The notes under the pieces were generated by a model. That model was not told where the DNA came from. It saw only the letters and a program-made list of their open reading frames with translations, and did not search any database. This document shows, one piece after another, positions 59,458-64,000 of a stretch of DNA of 64,000 nt; position 1 is the stretch's first letter; every line of letters begins with the position of its first letter. The position numbers and the translations under genes are program-made. The stretch is taken from NCBI GenBank assembly GCA_022573815.1, contig JACZTG010000007.1, positions 1 to 64,000 on the forward strand. Reading direction: 5' to 3'. Source of the DNA: Candidatus Neomarinimicrobiota bacterium (GTDB taxonomy: Bacteria > Fidelibacterota > SORT01).

Positions 59458-60411
59458 ATGGAAAAAAAGAAAAAAATACTCGTCGGTGGACAAGCGGTAA
59501 TTGAAGGCGTGATGATGCGCGCTCCCGGCGCTTACTCTACCGCTGTCCGGAGAGAAAACGGAGAAATAGAGGTAGAACGGCACGAATTCACATCAATATT
59601 GGAAAGACGAAAAAAGCTGAATATACCTGTATTAAGAGGTATGATAGCGCTATTCGAAATGATGAAAATCGGTTTCGCAACGTTGCAGTGGTCAGCAGAT
59701 AAAAATATGGAGGACTTGGAGCCGGATAAAGAAAATAAAGCGCCCGGCAAGCTTGCAAAAGCAGGTACTCTTCTGTTTGCCTTATCACTCGGGCTGGGGA
59801 TATTTTTTATTCTTCCGCTGTTTCTGACTACAAAATTTTTTAATGTGGAAAAAGAAGCAATGGAATTCAATCTGGTTTCAGGTTCCATAAGGATCACACT
59901 CTTTCTGGTCTATATCGGTCTGATATCTTTGGTGAGTGACATCAAAAGACTATTTATGTATCATGGAGCAGAGCATAAGATGATTTTTGCGTTCGAAGCG
60001 GGATGTGAACTATTGCCATCTGAAGCGATGCCGTTTACGAGGTTTCACCCGAGATGCGGAACAAGTTTTTTGCTCATTGTGATGATAGTTTCCATTATAG
60101 TTTTTGGGATAATAGATACGGTTTTACTCGGTTATATCGGCAGAATTAACCTTGGAATGCGCTTACTTACACATTTACCGTTTATTCCTTTTGTGGCAGG
60201 AGTTGGATTTGAAGCGATTAAGCTTTCCGGCAAGTACGGCAGCACAAAGATAGGCAGAATAATAATAGCGCCGGGTCTGTGGCTCCAAAGGCTTACTACT
60301 AAAGAACCGGATGAATCACAATTAGAAGTTGCGGCGGCTGCGCTTAAATCCGCTCTCGGAGATAAATATGATGAATTCGTCGGTAATAAATTTGAGGCGG
60401 ACGCTGTATAA
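59458..60411 (+). CDS. DUF1385 family membrane protein
   Basis: A 317-residue membrane protein with the DUF1385 hallmark [20 protein letters not shown] at the N-terminus. [20 protein letters not shown] follows, then helices near 105-125 and 135-160, the motif [14 protein letters not shown] and [19 protein letters not shown]. Function is unknown; the family is widespread and in many phyla, as here, lies next to prfA and prmC. The stop overlaps the prfA start by one base. No clear Shine-Dalgarno precedes the ATG. Confidence 0.9.
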   Translation: MEKKKKILVGGQAVIEGVMMRAPGAYSTAVRRENGEIEVERHEFTSILERRKKLNIPVLRGMIALFEMMKIGFATLQWSADKNMEDLEPDKENKAPGKLAKAGTLLFALSLGLGIFFILPLFLTTKFFNVEKEAMEFNLVSGSIRITLFLVYIGLISLVSDIKRLFMYHGAEHKMIFAFEAGCELLPSEAMPFTRFHPRCGTSFLLIVMIVSIIVFGIIDTVLLGYIGRINLGMRLLTHLPFIPFVAGVGFEAIKLSGKYGSTKIGRIIIAPGLWLQRLTTKEPDESQLEVAAAALKSALGDKYDEFVGNKFEADAV

Positions 60412-61490
60412 TGAGCTCGGTTCAAAATTTAGAACAAGTGTTAGAGAGATATGATGAATTATCAACTCTTCTGAGCGACCCGGCAGTGATGGCTGACAAC
60501 AAACGATATCGCGACCTGGCAAAGGAGCATAGTGAAATTGCGCCAATTGCTAAAAAGGCTGAAGAAATCACAAAGCTCCGTAAGAAGATATTGGAAGACG
60601 AAGAAATTATCGAGGGAAAAGATGAGGAGCTGATAGAGCTGGCGACGGATGAACTCAAGGAATTAAACGGCTACCTAAAACCTCTCGAGGACGAAATTCG
60701 AGAACTCCTTTTACCGAAAGATCCTGATGACAACAAGCGTGCAGTATTGGAAATACGGGCGGGTACCGGAGGCGACGAAGCGGCGATTTTCGCGGCTGAC
60801 CTATACCGGATGTATACGAGATATCTTGAAAGAAAGGGCACCAAAATTGAAGTCCTTTCAAGCAGTCCAACTAATATGGGTGGATTTAAGGAAGTGATAT
60901 TTTCTGTATTGGAGGACAATTCATACGGTGACCTCAAATTCGAAAGTGGAGTCCATCGTGTTCAGAGAGTGCCTGCGACAGAAACAAGCGGGCGTATTCA
61001 TACTTCTGCCGCGTCTGTGGCCGTACTTCCGGAGGCAGACGAAGTGGATGTGGAGATAAAACCCAACGAAATAAAGGTAGATGTATTCAGGTCTTCAGGT
61101 CCGGGTGGGCAGAGTGTCAACACTACTGACTCGGCGGTCAGAATAACTCACATTCCCACAGGGCTGGTAGTTTCGTGTCAGGATGAAAAATCCCAGCACA
61201 AGAATAAAGCTAAGGCGTTAAAGGTTTTGAGGTCTCGTTTACAGGAATTAATGAAAGAGGAGCAAGATAGCGAAATTGCTGCCGAACGGCGTTTGCTGGT
61301 AGGGAGCGGTGACAGAAGCGCAAAGGTGAGAACATATAACTTTCCGCAAAACCGGGTTACGGATCACAGGATAAATTTGACTCTTTATAGCTTAACTGAA
61401 ATTATGGATGGTGATTTAGATGAGCTTATAGAGACCAACAAACGGGAAATGCGCGAGAGATTAATTCAAGAATTAGAGAAAGATAAATAA
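60411..61490 (+). CDS. prfA: Peptide chain release factor 1
   Basis: A 359-residue release factor. The PAT-type codon-recognition motif lies in [14 protein letters not shown], specific for UAA and UAG. The catalytic GGQ is in [20 protein letters not shown] (about residue 232), with the helical N-terminal domain before it. RF1 does not read UGA, which fits with UGA serving as Sec codon at 31.07 kb. It shares one base with both neighbours, DUF1385 and prmC; PrmC methylates the GGQ glutamine. Confidence 0.97.
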   Translation: MSSVQNLEQVLERYDELSTLLSDPAVMADNKRYRDLAKEHSEIAPIAKKAEEITKLRKKILEDEEIIEGKDEELIELATDELKELNGYLKPLEDEIRELLLPKDPDDNKRAVLEIRAGTGGDEAAIFAADLYRMYTRYLERKGTKIEVLSSSPTNMGGFKEVIFSVLEDNSYGDLKFESGVHRVQRVPATETSGRIHTSAASVAVLPEADEVDVEIKPNEIKVDVFRSSGPGGQSVNTTDSAVRITHIPTGLVVSCQDEKSQHKNKAKALKVLRSRLQELMKEEQDSEIAAERRLLVGSGDRSAKVRTYNFPQNRVTDHRINLTLYSLTEIMDGDLDELIETNKREMRERLIQELEKDK

Positions 61491-62371
61491 TGCCTATGAC
61501 GGATGCCCGACAAAAATGGAATATAAAGGAAATATTAGATTACTCGGAGGACTATTTAAAATCCAAGGGAATCGAGTCTCCCAGAGTCGAAGCAGAATGG
61601 CTTCTTTCGCACGCTTTAGGCAACAGAAGAATTGATCTATACCTCCAGTTTGACCGACTACTTTCATCTTCCGAATCAACACATTTTAAATCTTTACTAA
61701 AAGAGCGACTTGACCATAAGCCACTTCAGTACATCACCGGTGAGACAGAATTCATGGGGTTTTCATTACTGGTTGATGAAAATGTTTTAATCCCCCGCCC
61801 GGAGACAGAACAATTAGTGGAGAAAGCAATTGAGTTGCTTCAGAATGTGAACACGGCTCCGCTTAAAGTTCTTGATGTAGGAACAGGGAGTGGAAATATC
61901 GCCATCGCAATTGCTAAATTTTTACCCTCAGTTGAAGTTACCGCAATTGACATTAGCGAAGCAGCAATAAAGATAGCCAAAGAAAACGCCGAAAAAAATG
62001 GTGTAAGTGACAGCATCAAACTCCTGGTATATGATTTTAATTCCGATGGTTTCCCCGATGAAAAGTATGATATGGTAATTTCCAATCCACCGTATATTTC
62101 GATGTCAGATATGAATAATTTGCAGGATGAGGTCAAGAAATGGGAACCGGAAGCTGCATTAACTGATTATTCTGACGGCATCAAAATGATAGAAAAAGTT
62201 ATAAATTTAGCCGCGAATTCAATTCAAAAAGGGGGGTATATTCTTATTGAGATTGGTGGGAATGAGCAGAAAAAGAGAGTGCAGAAATTGCTTTTGAATG
62301 CCGGTTTTTTGAACGTTTCTGTGGAATCGGATTACAATTCGCACGCGCGATTTGCCTTCGCGGAGCGGTAA
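61490..62371 (+). CDS. prmC: Peptide chain release factor N5-glutamine methyltransferase
   Basis: A 293-residue SAM methyltransferase that modifies the GGQ Gln of release factors. It has a helical N-terminal domain (about 1-85) ending PLQYITGETEFMGFSLLVD, then RPETEQLVEKAI, the SAM loop VLDVGTGSGNIAIAIAKFLP and the catalytic NPPY in MVISNPPYISMSD (about 200). The start overlaps the prfA stop by one base, the expected pairing. A TTG-started prenyltransferase follows 13 bp on. Confidence 0.96.
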   Translation: MPMTDARQKWNIKEILDYSEDYLKSKGIESPRVEAEWLLSHALGNRRIDLYLQFDRLLSSSESTHFKSLLKERLDHKPLQYITGETEFMGFSLLVDENVLIPRPETEQLVEKAIELLQNVNTAPLKVLDVGTGSGNIAIAIAKFLPSVEVTAIDISEAAIKIAKENAEKNGVSDSIKLLVYDFNSDGFPDEKYDMVISNPPYISMSDMNNLQDEVKKWEPEAALTDYSDGIKMIEKVINLAANSIQKGGYILIEIGGNEQKKRVQKLLLNAGFLNVSVESDYNSHARFAFAER

Positions 62372-62384
62372 TAAAGGAAAAGGC

Positions 62385-63227
62385 TTGAGCAGGAAAGAAA
62401 TAAAAGGATACATTAACCTGATTCGACCGCACAATGCCGCCATAGGCGGTTTTTCTGTTTTTATCGGAGCATTTTTAACTGGAAGCTTGGAACCTGTTTA
62501 TCCTCTTATCGCCGCCTGCGTCAGCGGGTTATTACTGACGGCGGCAGCGAACACGATAAACGATTATTATGACGTGGAATCTGATAGAATCAATAAGCCG
62601 GAGCGACCGATACCCGCCGGTCAGGTAACTAAAACATCTGCCAGAAAAATAGCTATGATGCTATACATTTGTGGAATTGCAGCCGGTGCGCTCGTTAATC
62701 AGACGGCACTGATAATAGCAGTAATCGCAGCTATGCTAACGTATATTTATTCCGCCCGCTTGAAGCGCACTTCATTTTGGGGAAACCTTTTGGTAGCGTT
62801 GCTCACCTCATTGGCATTCATATATGGCGGAGTAGCAGTCGGAAGGGTAAAAGAATCATTGATTCCGGCGCTGTTTTCATTTTTTTTCCACTTCGGACGG
62901 GAGGTACTAAAAGACATAGAAGATATGGAAGGAGATGCCAAATTAGGCTTAAAAACATTCCCCTTGAAGTACGGAATCGAACCTTCTCTCAAACTTGCGG
63001 GATTTTCTTTCGGAATTTTAATCATTCTGACATTTTTACCTTTCCTTTATGAAATCTACAATCTAATTTATTTTATTGTGGTTTTACTCGGTGTTGACCT
63101 TTTGTTGGTTTACACCATGATATCCGCCCGGAGAAATTCTGGAAGTGCGAACCTGAAAAGATTGATTACGCTATTGAAATTTGACATGCTTATAGGGTTA
63201 TTTTCCATGTATCTCGGTATAGCATGA
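62385..63227 (+). CDS. UbiA-family prenyltransferase, geranylgeranylglycerol-phosphate type
   Basis: I start at TTG 62385 (LSRKEIKGYINL read as Met first), with AAGGA six bases upstream; a TTG at 62352 would run inside prmC. The 280-residue protein has eight to nine helices and both Asp-rich motifs: NDYYDVESDRINKPERPIPAG (two parts: NDYYDVESD and RPIPAG) and REVLKDIEDMEGDA. This pattern matches the GGGP geranylgeranyltransferase branch of UbiA, which makes archaeal-type ether lipids and is found in FCB bacteria. Menaquinone (MenA-like) or haem-related prenylation are alternatives. It overlaps dnaE by 4 bp. Confidence 0.8.
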   Translation: MSRKEIKGYINLIRPHNAAIGGFSVFIGAFLTGSLEPVYPLIAACVSGLLLTAAANTINDYYDVESDRINKPERPIPAGQVTKTSARKIAMMLYICGIAAGALVNQTALIIAVIAAMLTYIYSARLKRTSFWGNLLVALLTSLAFIYGGVAVGRVKESLIPALFSFFFHFGREVLKDIEDMEGDAKLGLKTFPLKYGIEPSLKLAGFSFGILIILTFLPFLYEIYNLIYFIVVLLGVDLLLVYTMISARRNSGSANLKRLITLLKFDMLIGLFSMYLGIA

Positions 63228-64000
63228 GCAGTTTCGTTCATCTCCACAACCACTCAGATTACAGCTTACTTGACGGCGCTTGCAAAATTCATTCGTTAGT
63301 TGACGCAGCCGCAGAATTTGATATGCCCGCAGTTGCTCTCACTGATCATGGAAATATGTTCGGTGCGATAGAATTTTATAAATACGCCAAATCGAAGGGG
63401 ATTAAACCTTTAGTGGGAATGGAGGCGTATATCGCCCCGCGCACCAGGCATGAAAAATCTTCCACACCCGGAAGAAGAGAAAAAACATCTTTTCATATTC
63501 TGCTGATCGCGGAGAATAAAACGGGTTACAATAACCTTATGAAGCTCTCCAGTTTGGCTTATTTAGAAGGTTTTTACTATAAGCCGAGAATAGACAAGGA
63601 AATTTTAAGAGAATACAGTGAGGGGTTAATTTGTTCTTCCGGCTGCCTCAACGGCGAATTGAATTATTATCTTTTAAAAGGTGATAATGATGCCGCTCTC
63701 GCAGTAGCGGAGGAATATAAATCCATTTTTAACGGGAATTACTATTTGGAAATTCAGAATCACGGGATGCCGGAAGATGAAATCATCCTGACCGAAGTCC
63801 CGAAAATTGCCGAGAAACTTAATATCCCGCTTATTGGGAGCAACGATTGTCATTATCTCCGAAAAAATCATGCGGAAGCGCATGACGTATTGCTATGCCT
63901 CCAAACAGGGAAAACTCTTGAGGATACAGACCGGCTGAAGTATAGCTCCGATAATTTTTATTTCAAAGACCCTGATGAAATGTCCGCTCTCTTTGAGAAT
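63224..64000 (+). CDS. dnaE: DNA polymerase III alpha subunit, N-terminal part (3' truncated by window)
   Basis: The frame opens at ATG 63224 (overlapping the UbiA stop as ATGA) and stays open to the window end, giving 259 residues. It has the PHP domain: FVHLHNHSDYSLLDGACKIH, then AVALTDHGNMFGAIEFYKYA, KPLVGMEAYIAPR, LICSSGCLNGELNYYL and IGSNDCHYLRKNHAEAHDVL. All metal-binding His/Asp residues of an active-type PHP appear present, suggesting intrinsic proofreading exonuclease or pyrophosphatase activity. The polymerase domains lie beyond 64000. Confidence 0.95.
   Translation, partial: MSSFVHLHNHSDYSLLDGACKIHSLVDAAAEFDMPAVALTDHGNMFGAIEFYKYAKSKGIKPLVGMEAYIAPRTRHEKSSTPGRREKTSFHILLIAENKTGYNNLMKLSSLAYLEGFYYKPRIDKEILREYSEGLICSSGCLNGELNYYLLKGDNDAALAVAEEYKSIFNGNYYLEIQNHGMPEDEIILTEVPKIAEKLNIPLIGSNDCHYLRKNHAEAHDVLLCLQTGKTLEDTDRLKYSSDNFYFKDPDEMSALFEN

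Overview
The window is mostly one continuous bacterial chromosome segment (about 2.2 kb to 64 kb) from a Gram-negative, low-to-moderate GC organism. It has BamA, two Skp-like chaperones and LpxA/C/D for lipid A. It also has a fused LpxC-FabZ as in the Bacteroidetes/FCB group, TonB-dependent uptake, and a subtilase with a type IX-secretion-like C-terminal sorting domain. Together with an ocean-type gene set this fits an FCB-superphylum bacterium; candidate phylum Marinimicrobia (SAR406) is my best guess, which only a phylogeny could confirm. The first ~2 kb looks foreign to the rest: response-regulator and ferredoxin genes of the style seen in Patescibacteria (1-819), then a zinc ribbon and small membrane proteins that look like marine Thaumarchaeota (873-1776). 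I suspect an assembly or contig-joining boundary rather than biology.

Layout. 2.2-9.2 kb: two related small lipoproteins, a lone class III cyclase domain, a CADD-type (pABA-forming) di-metal enzyme, a haem-binding lipoprotein, a lone histidine-kinase dimerisation domain, and a TerC / metal-transporter / HMA trio. 9.3-19.2 kb (minus strand): ppdK, an outer-membrane-type protein, a TPP-riboswitch-controlled thiamine operon (TonB receptor, thiamine pyrophosphokinase, sodium symporter), a MerT-like protein and an LD-carboxypeptidase. 19.3-21.4 kb: spmA-spmB, NUDIX, DUF302. 21.4-29.8 kb (minus): subtilase, tryptophanase, mdh, rng-rplU-rpmA and two exported unknowns. 30-31.3 kb: a 3D-domain protein and a probable selenoprotein whose in-frame UGA forms a UxxC redox motif. 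31.4-33.7 kb: Fe-S assembly genes (Rrf2 regulator, Mrp, SufT) and a TusA-like protein.

33.8-45.1 kb is one long envelope operon: uppS, bamA, skp, skp, lpxD, lpxC-fabZ, lpxA, a lipoate-ligase-family gene, an outer-membrane-like unknown, dxr, rseP. It couples undecaprenyl and lipid A synthesis, isoprenoid supply, outer-membrane protein insertion and envelope-stress proteolysis. 45.1-47.5 kb holds MarR, YjbQ, SixA-like, PAP2 and a 58-residue membrane protein. 47.6-55.5 kb (minus) holds a GAPDH-family protein lacking the catalytic cysteine, DUF3467, panC-panB, mnmA with its sulfur donor cysteine desulfurase, a tandem UspA protein, a BamE-like exported protein and a phosphoglycerate-mutase-family phosphatase. 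55.9-64 kb: rho, a solitary Cas6-like protein, an aminotransferase, rpmE, DUF1385, prfA, prmC, a UbiA-family prenyltransferase and the start of dnaE.

The most interesting items are the selenoprotein, the thiamine operon with an SSS permease in the PnuT position, the CADD enzyme with its full set of recognised catalytic residues, the orphan Cas6-like gene, and the Cys-to-Gly GAPDH. I saw no tRNA, rRNA, insertion sequence or CRISPR array.
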